DNA from: Brevibacterium renqingii
GTDB lineage: Bacteria > Actinomycetota > Actinomycetes > Actinomycetales > Brevibacteriaceae
Assembly: GCF_017808105.1 (NCBI RefSeq)
Contig: NZ_JADBHF010000009.1
Location: 62,001 to 126,000, forward strand
DNA: 64,000 nt
Direction: 5' to 3'
Made by a program: the position numbers and the translations under genes
In this document: one piece after another, positions 51,161 to 60,610 of the stretch
Position numbering within the stretch: position 1 is the stretch's first letter
Layout: the number at the start of each line of letters is the position of its first letter
The notes under the pieces: model-generated
Database searches by the model: none
What the model saw: the letters and a program-made list of their open reading frames with translations, nothing else
What the model was told of the DNA's origin: nothing

Positions 51161-52531
51161 ATGACCGACACCGCCCACACCCGATTCCTCTTCGCCCCCG
51201 GTGATCTGCGCGGCGCCGAGGCCATCGACGACGCCGCGCTCATCACCGCGATCGGCCAGGTCGAGACGGCTTGGATCATCGCCCAGGCACGGGTGGGGCT
51301 GGTGTCGTCGGAGGCGCGCACCGAGGTGACTGCCGCCATCGATGCGACCATCAGGACGCTGACCGACGACCATGCAGAGCTCCAGACTCTGGGTGAGAAC
51401 GCCGAGGCGGGAGGCAATCCCGTCATCCCGTTCCTCGGTCTCGTCCGCTCCCGGCTGAGCCCGGAGGCCGCGCGCTGCCTGCACCGGGGTCTGACCAGCC
51501 AGGACGTCATCGATACCGCGATCGGTCTGCTCGTCTCCCGTGTCGTCCGGCAGATGCAGGCCCGCCTCGAGGTCATCGGCGCGTCTCTCGTCGACCTGTC
51601 CGAATCCCATGCGGACACCCTGTGCCTGGCCCGGACGCTGACCCAACCCGCACTGCCGACGACCTTCGGGCTCAAGGCCGCAGCCTGGGCCGCCGAGGTC
51701 ATCGAGGTGCAGACCCTGGCTCCCTTCGTCGACTACGTGCAGGTCGGAGGGGCCGCGGGAACACGGGCGGCGATCCGGTGGTTCGCCGGAGCGTCGACGG
51801 AATCGCTGCTGCGCGAGTTCCACATGCAGATGGTCGGCCCCGATGCAGCGCTGAAGCGGGTCTCCGTGCCTTGGCACACCGATCGCGTCCGCATCCTGTC
51901 CTGGGGGTCCCACTTGGCCCAGTGCGTGACAGTCGGCGCATCGATCGCCCGCGACGTCCTCGTCGGCGTCCGCCCCGAGATCGGGGAGATGTCCCTGGCT
52001 TCGACCGGCGGATCCTCGGCGATGCCGCACAAGTCGAATCCCACCTCGGCGGTGCTGCTCCACCGCAACGGCATGCGTGTTCCCGGTGCGCTGTCGACCC
52101 TGACCACGGCCGCCGCCGAGGCGGTCGAGGAACGCTCCGACGGGGCCTGGCACGCCGAATGGCCGGCCCTGTCCGAGCTGATGACCCTGGCGATCTCGTC
52201 GCTGATCATCCTCGACGAGATGATCGCCGGCCTGAGCGTGAGGCCCGAAGCCATGCGCGCGAACCTCGATGCCGCCGGTCCCGGGCTCTTCGGCGAGAAG
52301 CTGGCCATCGTCTACGGTGACCGTCTGTCCAAGGACGAACTCGCCGCCATCGTCGCTGCCGGCACCGACCCGGTGGCCGCGCTGCGGAAGGCGGTCGGAG
52401 ACGAGGACGGGATCGAGGACTTCTTCACCCCCGAAAGCTACCTCGGCGAGGCCGAGGACATCCGCCGGGACATCCTGGCCGCCATCGACCGGGCCGGACC
52501 GCAGGAGATCGACCTGCCTTCCTACGACTGA
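51161..52531 (+). CDS. pcaB: 3-carboxy-cis,cis-muconate cycloisomerase
   Basis: 456 residues of the fumarase/aspartase superfamily. Signature loop GGSSAMPHKSNPTSAVLL (about 286) carries the catalytic Ser; HRGLTSQDVIDTA (about 107) is the second conserved region. Forms the lactone that PcaL acts on next. Starts five bases after pcaG. Confidence 0.94.
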   Translation: MTDTAHTRFLFAPGDLRGAEAIDDAALITAIGQVETAWIIAQARVGLVSSEARTEVTAAIDATIRTLTDDHAELQTLGENAEAGGNPVIPFLGLVRSRLSPEAARCLHRGLTSQDVIDTAIGLLVSRVVRQMQARLEVIGASLVDLSESHADTLCLARTLTQPALPTTFGLKAAAWAAEVIEVQTLAPFVDYVQVGGAAGTRAAIRWFAGASTESLLREFHMQMVGPDAALKRVSVPWHTDRVRILSWGSHLAQCVTVGASIARDVLVGVRPEIGEMSLASTGGSSAMPHKSNPTSAVLLHRNGMRVPGALSTLTTAAAEAVEERSDGAWHAEWPALSELMTLAISSLIILDEMIAGLSVRPEAMRANLDAAGPGLFGEKLAIVYGDRLSKDELAAIVAAGTDPVAALRKAVGDEDGIEDFFTPESYLGEAEDIRRDILAAIDRAGPQEIDLPSYD

Positions 52532-52536
52532 GACAA

Positions 52537-53883
52537 ATGACAGAGAAAGTGACATCCATGGAGCTCACCGCATCCGTTCTCGCCGCACCCCGAACCCAGG
52601 CGACCGAGGCCAGGGTCCTCGTCGTCCTCCCCTCGCTGGGCACCTCGGTCGCCGCACTGTGGCAGCAGACGGCCACCCAGCTCGCGGCGCTGAGCCCGGA
52701 GTCGACGGTCATCGGCATCGACCTGCCCGGTCACGGTCGGTCGGCTCCCATCGACGTCCCCGCGGGGACCTCGGTCGCGCCCAGAGTGACGATGAGCGAC
52801 CTCGCCGAGGCGGTCCTCGCCACCCTCGACCGCGTCCTTCCCGATGCGGCCCCTCCCGGCACTCCGGTCGACCTCGCCGGCGATTCGATCGGCGGGGCGA
52901 TCGCCCTGCAGCTGGCCCTCGACCGCCCCGCGCGCTTCGGACGGGTCGCCGTGTTCTGCACAGCGGCGAAGATCGGCGAAGCCGCAGCCTGGGAGGAGCG
53001 CGCACAGACGGTGGCGACCTCGGGCACGCCGACGCAGATCATCGGTTCGGCCCAGCGGTGGTTCGGGGAAGGCTTCATGGACCGCGAGCCCGAGGCCTCG
53101 GCGGCTCTGCTGCACTCGCTTCAGGACGCCGACCGGTTCTCCTATGCCGCGCTGTGCTTCGCGCTGGCCGATTTCGACGTCCGGCAGCGCCTGTCGGAGA
53201 TCTCCCTTCCGCTGCTGGCCGTCGCCGGCTCCGAGGACCAGCCGACGCCTGCCGCGAAGCTCGCCGAGATCGCCGGAGAGGTGCCGGGAGCTCTGCTCGA
53301 GGTCATCGAGGGCGCCGCCCATCTCGTTCCCGCCGAGGCACCCGCCGTGACCGCGGGCCTGTTGGACGACTTCCTGCGCGGCAAGGGGCTCGGCGGCGGG
53401 GCCGGCGGAACCGGTGCTGTCGGTGCCGACTCCGGTGCGCCGTCCCCGCTGCCGACGGCTTCGGGACCGCGTGAGGCCAGTCGGGACGAGGTGCGCGAGG
53501 CGGGCATGACCGTGCGGCGGCAGGTGCTCTCCGATGCCCACGTCGACCGGGCGAATGCGAAGATCGACGAATTCACCTCCGATTTCCAGGACCTCATCAC
53601 CCGCTACGCCTGGGGCGAGATCTGGACGCGTCCGGGCATCGATCGCCGCATGCGGTCGGCCATCACGCTCACCGCGATGATCGCCGGCGGCCACGAAGCG
53701 GAGCTGGCCATGCATGTCAAGGCCGCCGTCCGCAACGGGCTCACCCGCGACGAGATCAAGGAAGTGCTCCTCCAATCGGCGATCTACTGCTCGGTGCCGA
53801 GCGCGAACACCGCCTTCTCCGTGGCTGCGCAGGCCCTGGCGGAGATGGAGGAGGAGACCGGCGAAAGCCCCGCCGAGAGCTGA
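52537..53883 (+). CDS. pcaL: Fused enol-lactone hydrolase / carboxymuconolactone decarboxylase
   Basis: 448 residues joining PcaD and PcaC in one chain, as in Rhodococcus and Streptomyces but in hydrolase-first order. Residues 1-275: alpha/beta hydrolase with nucleophile Ser in LAGDSIGGAIALQ (about 115), Asp in AGSEDQPTP and His in EGAAHLVPAEAP. A Gly/Ala/Pro linker follows. Residues 315-435: decarboxylase domain (RRQVLSDAHVDRA, TAMIAGGHEAELAMHVKAAVRNG). Converts the lactone to beta-ketoadipate enol-lactone and then beta-ketoadipate. pcaIJ and pcaF are not in the window. Confidence 0.94.
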   Translation: MTEKVTSMELTASVLAAPRTQATEARVLVVLPSLGTSVAALWQQTATQLAALSPESTVIGIDLPGHGRSAPIDVPAGTSVAPRVTMSDLAEAVLATLDRVLPDAAPPGTPVDLAGDSIGGAIALQLALDRPARFGRVAVFCTAAKIGEAAAWEERAQTVATSGTPTQIIGSAQRWFGEGFMDREPEASAALLHSLQDADRFSYAALCFALADFDVRQRLSEISLPLLAVAGSEDQPTPAAKLAEIAGEVPGALLEVIEGAAHLVPAEAPAVTAGLLDDFLRGKGLGGGAGGTGAVGADSGAPSPLPTASGPREASRDEVREAGMTVRRQVLSDAHVDRANAKIDEFTSDFQDLITRYAWGEIWTRPGIDRRMRSAITLTAMIAGGHEAELAMHVKAAVRNGLTRDEIKEVLLQSAIYCSVPSANTAFSVAAQALAEMEEETGESPAES

Positions 53884-54018
53884 GCCGGCAGGGTTGCCGC
53901 AAGCCCGCCCGGGCTGTTCGAATCGTCACATTGAGGGCTCCAGAGCTGTCGAGGAAGCTCGATGGGCAATAGGCTGGTGCGGTCGTCCTCCGAACCTGCC
54001 GTCTTCCGAAGGAGTCCT

Positions 54019-55230
54019 ATGAGCGAAGCCCCGGTCTCCCGCGGAGTCTACAAATTCGCCGTGTTCGCGCTTGCGATCGGTGCCTTTGCGATCGGCGTGA
54101 CCGAGTTCGCGACGATGGGTCTGCTGCCGATGATCGCCGCGGAACTCGGCATCACCGTCCCCCAGGCCGGACACGCTGTGTCCTTCTACGCCATCGGCGT
54201 CGTCGTCGGCGCTCCTCTGATCACGACGATCGCGGCGCACATGGACCGCAAGCTGCTCCTCCTGTGCCTCATGGGCCTCTTCGCCCTCGGCAACCTCGCC
54301 TCGATGCTCGCCCCGACCGCAGGTCTGTTCAACATCGCACGATTCGTCTCCGGCCTGCCCCACGGCGCCTACCTGGGGATCGGTGCGGTCGTGGCCGCCT
54401 CACTCGTACCGGTCAATCGGCGAGGCCGCGCCATGTCGCGAGTGATGCTGGGGCTGACCATCGCGAACATCTTCGGAGTCCCGTTCGCAACGGCGCTGGG
54501 CAACCTGCTCGGATGGCGCAGCGCCTACACGCTGGTCGCGGCACTGGGCGTGCTCACGGTCATCATGGTCGCCATCGCCGTTCCCCGCGTGCAGCTCGGA
54601 TCCGCACCGTCGGCCCGCGGAGAGATGAAGGCGATCGCCAGGCCGCAGATCATCCTCACGCTGCTCGCCGGGTCCGTCGGATTCGGCGGCATGTTCGCCG
54701 TCTACACCTATGTCGCCCCGACGATGACCGATGTGGCCGGCGTCCCCGGAACCGCGATCCCCTGGGTGCTGGCCGTCTACGGCCTGGGCATGACCGCCGG
54801 CTCCCTCATCGCCGGACCGCTGGTCGACAAGTCCATCGAACGCTCGGCCACCGGCGGCATGATCCTCTCCGCCCTCGTGTTGGCCGCCTTCGGCGCTTTC
54901 ACCCACATCGCGGCGATCGCCATCATCGCGCTCTTCCTCATCGGCATCGCCGGATCCATGATCACCACGGCGCTGCAGATGCGTCTGCTCCGCGAATCCC
55001 ATGACGCCCCGAGCCTGTCCGCGGCCATGAACCATGCCGCGTTCAATCTCGCCAACGCCCTCGGCGCGTGGCTCGGCGGCATCGTCATCACCGCGGGACT
55101 CGGCTACCGGGCACCCGCCTGGGTCGGCGTCGGCCTGTGCCTGGCCGGCCTCGTCGTCATCACCGTCGCCATCGTCCTCCGCCGAGGCGGCTCCCCGGAT
55201 TCCCGCGGCCGCTCCTCCATCGAGACCTGA
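54019..55230 (+). CDS. MFS efflux transporter (DHA1, AraJ/YdhP-like)
   Basis: 403 residues, 12 helices. FALAIGAFAIGVTEFATMGLLPMIA in helix 1 and ARFVSGLPHGAYLGIGAVVAASLVP in helix 4 match the sugar/drug efflux branch. ATG 54019 has GAAGGAG seven bases upstream; frames from 53962 are not needed. Not obviously tied to aromatic metabolism. Cargo unknown. Confidence 0.85.
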   Translation: MSEAPVSRGVYKFAVFALAIGAFAIGVTEFATMGLLPMIAAELGITVPQAGHAVSFYAIGVVVGAPLITTIAAHMDRKLLLLCLMGLFALGNLASMLAPTAGLFNIARFVSGLPHGAYLGIGAVVAASLVPVNRRGRAMSRVMLGLTIANIFGVPFATALGNLLGWRSAYTLVAALGVLTVIMVAIAVPRVQLGSAPSARGEMKAIARPQIILTLLAGSVGFGGMFAVYTYVAPTMTDVAGVPGTAIPWVLAVYGLGMTAGSLIAGPLVDKSIERSATGGMILSALVLAAFGAFTHIAAIAIIALFLIGIAGSMITTALQMRLLRESHDAPSLSAAMNHAAFNLANALGAWLGGIVITAGLGYRAPAWVGVGLCLAGLVVITVAIVLRRGGSPDSRGRSSIET

Positions 55231-55282
55231 GCCCGCCGCGACCGCGTTCGCGCCACACAGCTCCCGCCTTCCGGCAACTTGT

Positions 55283-55330
55283 GGTCACCTTCGGATACTT
55301 TCTTCCCCCGGAAAGTATCCGAACATGACC
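55283..55330. terminator. Long hairpin between the efflux gene and the cyclophilin gene
   Basis: A 13-bp perfect stem (55290-55302 with 55311-55323), an 8-base loop, and after two mismatches five further pairs (GGTCA with TGACC). Ends 28 bases before the next ATG, so it is probably the efflux gene terminator, though a leader role for the next gene is possible. Confidence 0.6.
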
Positions 55331-55358
55331 AGTAGTCGGCTGACTATACGATGAAGGC

Positions 55359-56096
55359 ATGGACTATCCCGCGCAGAGTCGCTCGCACGCCCTGACCCGA
55401 CGCCCGCAATCGTCCGTTCTCCTCGTCCTGGCCGCAATGGCCGTTCTCGCACTGATCGTCCTGACCGGGTGCGGGTCCTCCGATTCGAGCGACTCCGCAG
55501 ACGGTTCGGCCGGCTCCGGTTCCTCGGCCGGGGCCGACGCGGGAACGTGCTCCTACCCCTCCGATTCCGGGGCCGCGGCCAAGGACGTCGCGGCTCCGGA
55601 TGAGACGCCTCAGGCGACGGGAGAAGTCGGTGCCGCCATCGCCACGAGCGCCGGCGACCTGGCCATCACCCTCGACGCCGAGGGCACGCCCTGCACCGTC
55701 AACAGCTTCCTGTCCCTGGCCGAGCAGAAGTACTTCGATGACACCGATTGCCACCGCCTGACCACCGAAGGCATCTTCGTCCTCCAATGCGGGGACCCGA
55801 CGGGCACCGGCAGCGGCGGCCCGGGCTACTCGTTCGCCGATGAGCTCGACGGTTCCGAGAGCTATCCCGCCGGCACCCTGGCCATGGCCAACGCCGGTCC
55901 CGACACCAACGGCTCCCAGTTCTTCGTCGTCTATGACGACAGCTCGCTGCCGCCGGACTACACCGTCTTCGGGACCCTCGATGAGGCCAGCACGAAGACA
56001 GTCGCGGACATCGCCGCCAAGGGCACGGACTCCGGCGCCGGAGACGGCGCACCGAAGGAGAAGGTGACCATCGAGGCAGTCACCGTCGGCGAGTGA
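55359..56096 (+). CDS. Cyclophilin-type peptidyl-prolyl isomerase, lipoprotein
   Basis: 245 residues. A signal with lipobox IVLTGC (Cys about 34), a Ser/Gly/Asp-rich spacer, then a cyclophilin domain (about 85-240): NSFLSLAEQKYFDDTDCHRLTTEGIFVLQCGDPTGTGSGGPGY is the active-site stretch and LAMANAGPDTNGSQFFV the second motif. The usual catalytic Arg (FHR) appears as CHR and is kept. Outer-face folding helper. Confidence 0.9.
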   Translation: MDYPAQSRSHALTRRPQSSVLLVLAAMAVLALIVLTGCGSSDSSDSADGSAGSGSSAGADAGTCSYPSDSGAAAKDVAAPDETPQATGEVGAAIATSAGDLAITLDAEGTPCTVNSFLSLAEQKYFDDTDCHRLTTEGIFVLQCGDPTGTGSGGPGYSFADELDGSESYPAGTLAMANAGPDTNGSQFFVVYDDSSLPPDYTVFGTLDEASTKTVADIAAKGTDSGAGDGAPKEKVTIEAVTVGE

Positions 56097-56165
56097 AGCT
56101 GCTCTGCGGTCACGACGATCAACGCTCCGCAATGGTCGAACCGCCCTGCTCGAGCCCTCCCTCTA

Positions 56166-56180
56166 TCTCACTGGTTGAGA
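56166..56180. promoter_or_regulatory. IclR-type operator candidate before the MHS transporter
   Basis: Perfect inverted repeat TCTCA-CTGGT-TGAGA, about 150 bases before ATG 56329. Same half-sites and spacing as the sites before pobA and (one mismatch) mdlC/iclR. No gene is seen in 56097-56328. Confidence 0.55.
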
Positions 56181-56328
56181 CTCCAAGGGCGGGCTTTCTG
56201 AGACGGGCGTAGTGTCTACTCGTCGCCGTCGACGCTGTCCCAGCACAGCGCCGACGGCCCTTTCCATTGACACGAGCACCACCCGCCCGTGCCTGCAGAC
56301 ACACGAACCAGCGGAGCACAACGACACC

Positions 56329-57771
56329 ATGTCCACCGAAACACAGCCGGGCAGCCCCGACGCAGCACCTGGGGCAGCGACCGGAACCGACGCCATCGCA
56401 GCGACCCGGAAGAACAACACCCGAGGCAAGGTGCTGACCGCCTCGATGGTCGGCACGACGATCGAATTCTTCGATTTCTACGCCTATGCGACCGCCTCGT
56501 CGCTGGTCTTCCCAGCGCTCTTCTTCCCCAACCAGACCTCGACGACGCAGCTGCTGAGTTCCTTCGCGATCTTCGGCGTCGCCTTCGTCGCCCGCCCCCT
56601 CGGCTCGATCATCTTCGGCCACTTCGGCGACCGCGTCGGCCGGAAGAAGACGCTCATCGCCTCCCTGCTCATCATGGGCATCGGCACCTTCCTCATCGGG
56701 CTGCTGCCGACCGCCTCGACGCCGGGCTGGGTCGTGCTGGCTCCCCTGTGCCTCGTCCTCCTGCGCTTCTGCCAGGGCGTCGGACTCGGCGGCGAATGGT
56801 CCGGCGCGGCCCTGCTGGCCACCGAGAACGCCCCGAAGGGCAAACGCGCCATCTGGGGCACCTTCCCTCAGCTCGGCGCACCGGTCGGCTTCATCATCGC
56901 CAACCTGCTCTTCGTCGGGTTGAGCGAATGGACCTCGCCCGAGGCGTTCCTCGCCTGGGGCTGGCGCATCCCGTTCCTCCTCTCCGCACTCCTCGTGGCC
57001 GTCGGCCTCTACGTCCGCCTCTCCCTCATGGAGACCCCGGCCTTCCAGCTGGTCGCACAGAAGCAGCAGATCTCCAAGGCCCCGATCGGTCGCGTCTTCG
57101 CCACGAGCTGGAAGCCGCTCGTCCTCGGCACCTTCATCATGCTCGCGACCTACGTCATCTTCTACTTCATGACCGCGTTCACGCTGACCTACGGCACCTC
57201 CCCGGCCAGCCCGGAACAGGCGCAGACCGCCGCTGAGGCGGCTGGAAAGACCTTCGATCCCGCCGGGTTCGTCGCAGGGCTGGGCTATTCGAAGAGCGAG
57301 TTCCTCACCTACCTCATCATCGGAGTCGTGTTCTTCGGCATCTTCACCGTCGTCTCCGGGCCGCTGGCGGAGAAGCTGGGCCGACGGAAGATGCTCCTGG
57401 GCGTCACCGTGCTCATCGCCGCCTACGGCCTCGTCGTCAACGCCCTGTTCAACGCCGGCACCATAGGCGTCGTCCTCGCCCTCATCATCGGCTTCATCCT
57501 CATGGGGCTGACCTTCGGGCCGATGGCCGCCTACCTTCCGGAGCTCTTCCCGGCCAACGTCCGCTACACCGGCTCGGCGGTGTCGTACAACATGTCCAGC
57601 GTCATCGGCGCAGGCCCTGCTCCCTTCGCCATGGTCGCGCTGTGGCAAGCCGAGGGCGGCACGATCTTCTACTGCGGCCTCTACATCATCGCGGCGGCGA
57701 TCCTCACGTTCGTCGCTCTGTGGCTGGCCAAGGACACCTCGGAGATCGACATGGAGGACCAGCTCAGCTGA
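56329..57771 (+). CDS. MHS-family MFS transporter
   Basis: 480 residues, 12 helices: ASMVGTTIEFFDFYAYATASSLVF in helix 1, GHFGDRVGRKKTL in the first loop and GVGLGGEWSGAALLATE near residue 165. A Thr/Glu/Ala-rich N-terminal tail of about 35 residues precedes helix 1. ATG at 56329 chosen. Its upstream TCTCA-N5-TGAGA site suggests that it carries an aromatic acid used by mdl/pob/pca. Confidence 0.88.
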   Translation: MSTETQPGSPDAAPGAATGTDAIAATRKNNTRGKVLTASMVGTTIEFFDFYAYATASSLVFPALFFPNQTSTTQLLSSFAIFGVAFVARPLGSIIFGHFGDRVGRKKTLIASLLIMGIGTFLIGLLPTASTPGWVVLAPLCLVLLRFCQGVGLGGEWSGAALLATENAPKGKRAIWGTFPQLGAPVGFIIANLLFVGLSEWTSPEAFLAWGWRIPFLLSALLVAVGLYVRLSLMETPAFQLVAQKQQISKAPIGRVFATSWKPLVLGTFIMLATYVIFYFMTAFTLTYGTSPASPEQAQTAAEAAGKTFDPAGFVAGLGYSKSEFLTYLIIGVVFFGIFTVVSGPLAEKLGRRKMLLGVTVLIAAYGLVVNALFNAGTIGVVLALIIGFILMGLTFGPMAAYLPELFPANVRYTGSAVSYNMSSVIGAGPAPFAMVALWQAEGGTIFYCGLYIIAAAILTFVALWLAKDTSEIDMEDQLS

Positions 57772-57798
57772 GCCCCCGCAGCCTGAACATCCGCCGAT

Positions 57799-57842
57799 CG
57801 ACCCCGCTCGACGACCGCTGACAACGGTTGCGAGCGGGGTCG
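57799..57842. terminator. Terminator after the MHS transporter
   Basis: A 12-bp perfect stem (57799-57810 with 57831-57842; CGACCCCGCTCG arms) and a 20-base loop containing a smaller CCG/CGG stem, 27 bases past the stop. Confidence 0.75.
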
Positions 57843-57944
57843 CTCGCTTCATGCCCCGCAGGCCCGCCTTGGCGGTCATCGCTTCCACCGCGAATGACTA
57901 CGATTGCGTCACAACCGCGGCGACGGCGGCCCGCAGCGACACAA

Positions 57945-57960
57945 TGTGACTCAGTTCACG
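57945..57960. promoter_or_regulatory. CRP/GlxR-like site before the amino-acid ABC transporter
   Basis: TGTGA-CTCAGT-TCACG matches the TGTGA-N6-TCACA consensus at nine of ten fixed positions, about 90 bases before the binding-protein ATG. In Corynebacterium the comparable glutamate uptake operon is under GlxR. Confidence 0.45.
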
Positions 57961-58047
57961 ATAGGCTCCTTCACAGACACTGCTCAGACACGGACGTCTG
58001 CGCGGACCGTTTGCGTGACATCCCGTCACCGATCCTCTGGAGGAACC

Positions 58048-58845
58048 ATGAAACGACGCTCGACCCTGGCCATCGTGGCCGTCGGCGCCATGCTCGCCCT
58101 GTCCGCCTGCGGCGGTGGAGGCGATTCCGAACCCGCAGCAACCGCCGAGGGCGGAGTTCCCCTGGTCAAGGAGGGCAAGCTGACGACCTGCACCCACCTG
58201 TCCTACCAGCCCTTCCAGTTCGAGGAGGACGGCGAGGTCGTCGGCTTCGACGTCGACATCGTCGATGCTGTGGCGAAGAAGCTCGGCGTCGAGCAGGAGA
58301 TCGTCAACGTTCCCTTCGAGCCGATCACGGCCGGCGCCTCCTTCGCGCAGGATCAGTGCGATGTGGCGGCCGCGGCCATGACGATCACGCCGGAACGCGA
58401 GGAAGCCATCGACTTCTCCGAACCCTACTTCCCTGCCAATCAGGCGATCCTCACCCGTGAGGACAAGACGGCCAAGGACGAAGACGGGCTCAAGGACTTC
58501 AAGGTCGCCGCACAGGCCGGAACCACCGGCCTCGACTACGCGACGGAGCACTTCAAGGACGCCGAGGTCGTCACCTATGAGGATCTCCCGCTCTCGCTCG
58601 AAGCGCTCAAGAACGGTCAGGCCGACGCGGTCATCAACGACAACGGCGTGCTCTACGACTACGCGGCGAACAACGACGGATTCGCCGTCGGCTTCGACAT
58701 CGACACCGGCGAGCACTACGGCATCGGCATGAAGAAGGGCAACGCGGAGATGAAGAAGGCCGTGGACGACACCCTCGCCGAGATCAAGGACAACGGAGAG
58801 TACGACAAGATCTACGAGAAGTGGTTCGGCGACGCACCCAAGTGA
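58048..58845 (+). CDS. Polar amino-acid ABC transporter, substrate-binding lipoprotein
   Basis: 265 residues. Lipobox ALSAC (Cys about 20), then an SBP_bac_3 domain: YQPFQFEEDGEVVGFDVDIVDAVAKKLG (about 52), AAMTITPEREEAIDFSEPYF (about 112) and a late GIGMKKGNAEMKKAVDDTLAEIKDNGEYDKIYEKWFG. Binds glutamine, glutamate or another polar amino acid. ATG 58048 has GGAGGAACC directly upstream. First gene of a three-gene importer. Confidence 0.92.
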   Translation: MKRRSTLAIVAVGAMLALSACGGGGDSEPAATAEGGVPLVKEGKLTTCTHLSYQPFQFEEDGEVVGFDVDIVDAVAKKLGVEQEIVNVPFEPITAGASFAQDQCDVAAAAMTITPEREEAIDFSEPYFPANQAILTREDKTAKDEDGLKDFKVAAQAGTTGLDYATEHFKDAEVVTYEDLPLSLEALKNGQADAVINDNGVLYDYAANNDGFAVGFDIDTGEHYGIGMKKGNAEMKKAVDDTLAEIKDNGEYDKIYEKWFGDAPK

Positions 58846-58943
58846 TCACCGCTGACGAGGCGGCCGGCTGCGGGCTCTGTCCCGCGGTCGGCCGCGCGTT
58901 CGGCTCTCACCACTGCCCCACCGCGTCAGAAGGACAGCACCTC

Positions 58944-59825
58944 ATGTCAACACCTCCTGCGAGCCAGCAGCGCGGCCCGACCGGCCCCACGGCTCCCACC
59001 GCCACAGCTGATGCCACACCCAAAGCGAAGATGAGCAAACGGCAGAAGGCCAAGCTCTCCCGCGGCATCCAGTACGCGATCCTCATCGTCATCGCGGTCG
59101 TCATCGCCGTCGTCGCCGATTGGCCGACGCTCATCGACACCTTCGGTCGCATCGACATCGCGATCGGCATGTTCCCCGATGTCATCACCAAGGCACTGAA
59201 GAACACCGTCGTCTTCACCGGCCTCGGCTTCGTCCTGGGACTGGCGATCGCGATCGTGCTCGCGCTCATGCGACTGTCCTCGGTCGGGGTCTACCGCTGG
59301 TTGGCGTTCGTCTACACGGAGTTCTTCCGCGGCCTGCCCGCGCTCGTCGTCTTCCTCGTCATGGGCTTCGGCCTCCCTCTGGCGTTCAAGGGCTTCAACC
59401 TCCCTCAGCTCATCATCATCATGATCGCATTGGCGCTCGTCTCCTCCGCCTATATGGCCGAGACGATCCGCGCCGGCATCCAGGCCGTGCCCAAAGGCCA
59501 GGTCGAGGCGGCGAGGTCGCTGGGCATGTCCTCCTCACGCGCGATGTTCACGATCGTCCTGCCGCAGGCGATGCGGATCATCCTGCCGCCCCTGACCAAC
59601 GAGCTCATCCTGCTGACGAAGGACTCCTCGCTGGCCTACATCCTCGGCTCCTCCGTCGACGGCCGCGAACTGACAGCACTCGCGCGAGCCGAGATCGTCA
59701 ACACCGCGAACCTCACCCCGTTCATCGTCGTCGCGCTCTGCTACCTCGTGATCACGATCCCGCTGTCGTATCTGTCACGAGTGCTCGAGAAGAAGTACGG
59801 TTCCGCCGATTCAGGAGTGAAATGA
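58944..59825 (+). CDS. Polar amino-acid ABC transporter permease
   Basis: 293 residues, about five or six helices after a 45-residue Thr/Ala/Lys-rich tail. The ABC-interacting EAA loop is [28 protein letters not shown] (about 190). AAGGAC precedes ATG 58944. One permease only, so it probably works as a homodimer. Its stop overlaps the ATPase start (ATGA). Confidence 0.92.
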   Translation: MSTPPASQQRGPTGPTAPTATADATPKAKMSKRQKAKLSRGIQYAILIVIAVVIAVVADWPTLIDTFGRIDIAIGMFPDVITKALKNTVVFTGLGFVLGLAIAIVLALMRLSSVGVYRWLAFVYTEFFRGLPALVVFLVMGFGLPLAFKGFNLPQLIIIMIALALVSSAYMAETIRAGIQAVPKGQVEAARSLGMSSSRAMFTIVLPQAMRIILPPLTNELILLTKDSSLAYILGSSVDGRELTALARAEIVNTANLTPFIVVALCYLVITIPLSYLSRVLEKKYGSADSGVK

Positions 59826-60610
59826 TGACGACCTCAGCAACCGCCTCGCTGCGGGAGACCGGAACCCCGATCATCGCGATCAGGAACCTGCAGAAGAGCT
59901 TCGGATCGAATCAGGTGCTCACGGATATCAGCCTCGACGTCGACAAGGGCGAGGTCGTCTGCGTCATCGGGCCCTCGGGATCGGGAAAGTCGACGATGCT
60001 CCGGTGCATCAACGTCCTCGAGGACCCGACAGGAGGGTCGATCGTCGTCGACGGCATGGACATGACCGACCTCGACCTCGACATCGATGCCGCCCGCACC
60101 CGCATCGGCATGGTCTTCCAGTCCTTCAACCTCTTCGGCCACCTCACCGTAAGGGAGAACCTCACGGTCGCCCAGATCAAGGTCCTGCGCCGGTCGAAGG
60201 CCGAGGCCGACCGGGTCGCCGAGGAGAATCTCGCGAAAGTCGGACTGTCCGAGAAGATCGATGCCAAGCCCTCGTCTCTGTCCGGTGGTCAGCAGCAGCG
60301 TGTGGCGATCGCACGGGCCCTGAGCATGGATCCCGATGTGATGCTCTTCGACGAGCCCACCTCGGCGCTGGATCCCGAGACCGTCGGTGATGTCCTCCAG
60401 GTCATGCGCAACCTCGCCGAGGCGGGCATGACGATGGTCGTGGTCACGCACGAGATGGAGTTCGCCCGGCAGGTCGCCGACCGGGTGGTCTTCATGGACG
60501 GCGGAGTCGTCGTCGAATCGGGCCCGGCCAAGGACGTCATCGGCGACCCGCAGGAGCAGCGGACGAAGGACTTCCTCGCCCGCGTCCTCCATCCCGGGCA
60601 GCTGGGCTAG
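59822..60610 (+). CDS. Polar amino-acid ABC transporter ATP-binding protein
   Basis: 262 residues: Walker [11 protein letters not shown] (about 49), Q-loop VFQSFNLF (about 98), signature [15 protein letters not shown] (about 152), Walker [13 protein letters not shown] (about 172), switch VVVTHEM. GlnQ/GluA-like. Two adjacent ATG codons (59822, 59825); the first overlaps the permease stop. Confidence 0.94.
   Translation: MMTTSATASLRETGTPIIAIRNLQKSFGSNQVLTDISLDVDKGEVVCVIGPSGSGKSTMLRCINVLEDPTGGSIVVDGMDMTDLDLDIDAARTRIGMVFQSFNLFGHLTVRENLTVAQIKVLRRSKAEADRVAEENLAKVGLSEKIDAKPSSLSGGQQQRVAIARALSMDPDVMLFDEPTSALDPETVGDVLQVMRNLAEAGMTMVVVTHEMEFARQVADRVVFMDGGVVVESGPAKDVIGDPQEQRTKDFLARVLHPGQLG

Noticed and set aside
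53884..54018. Terminator after pcaL (AGCCC/GGGCT stem)
   Set aside because: Only five base pairs, too weak to claim.
45933..55323. Similarity between the palindrome at 45933 (AAAGTATC arms) and the hairpin at 55290 (GATACTTTC arms)
   Set aside because: The eight shared bases are in opposite order relative to the centre and the second is followed by a terminator-like form; probably chance.
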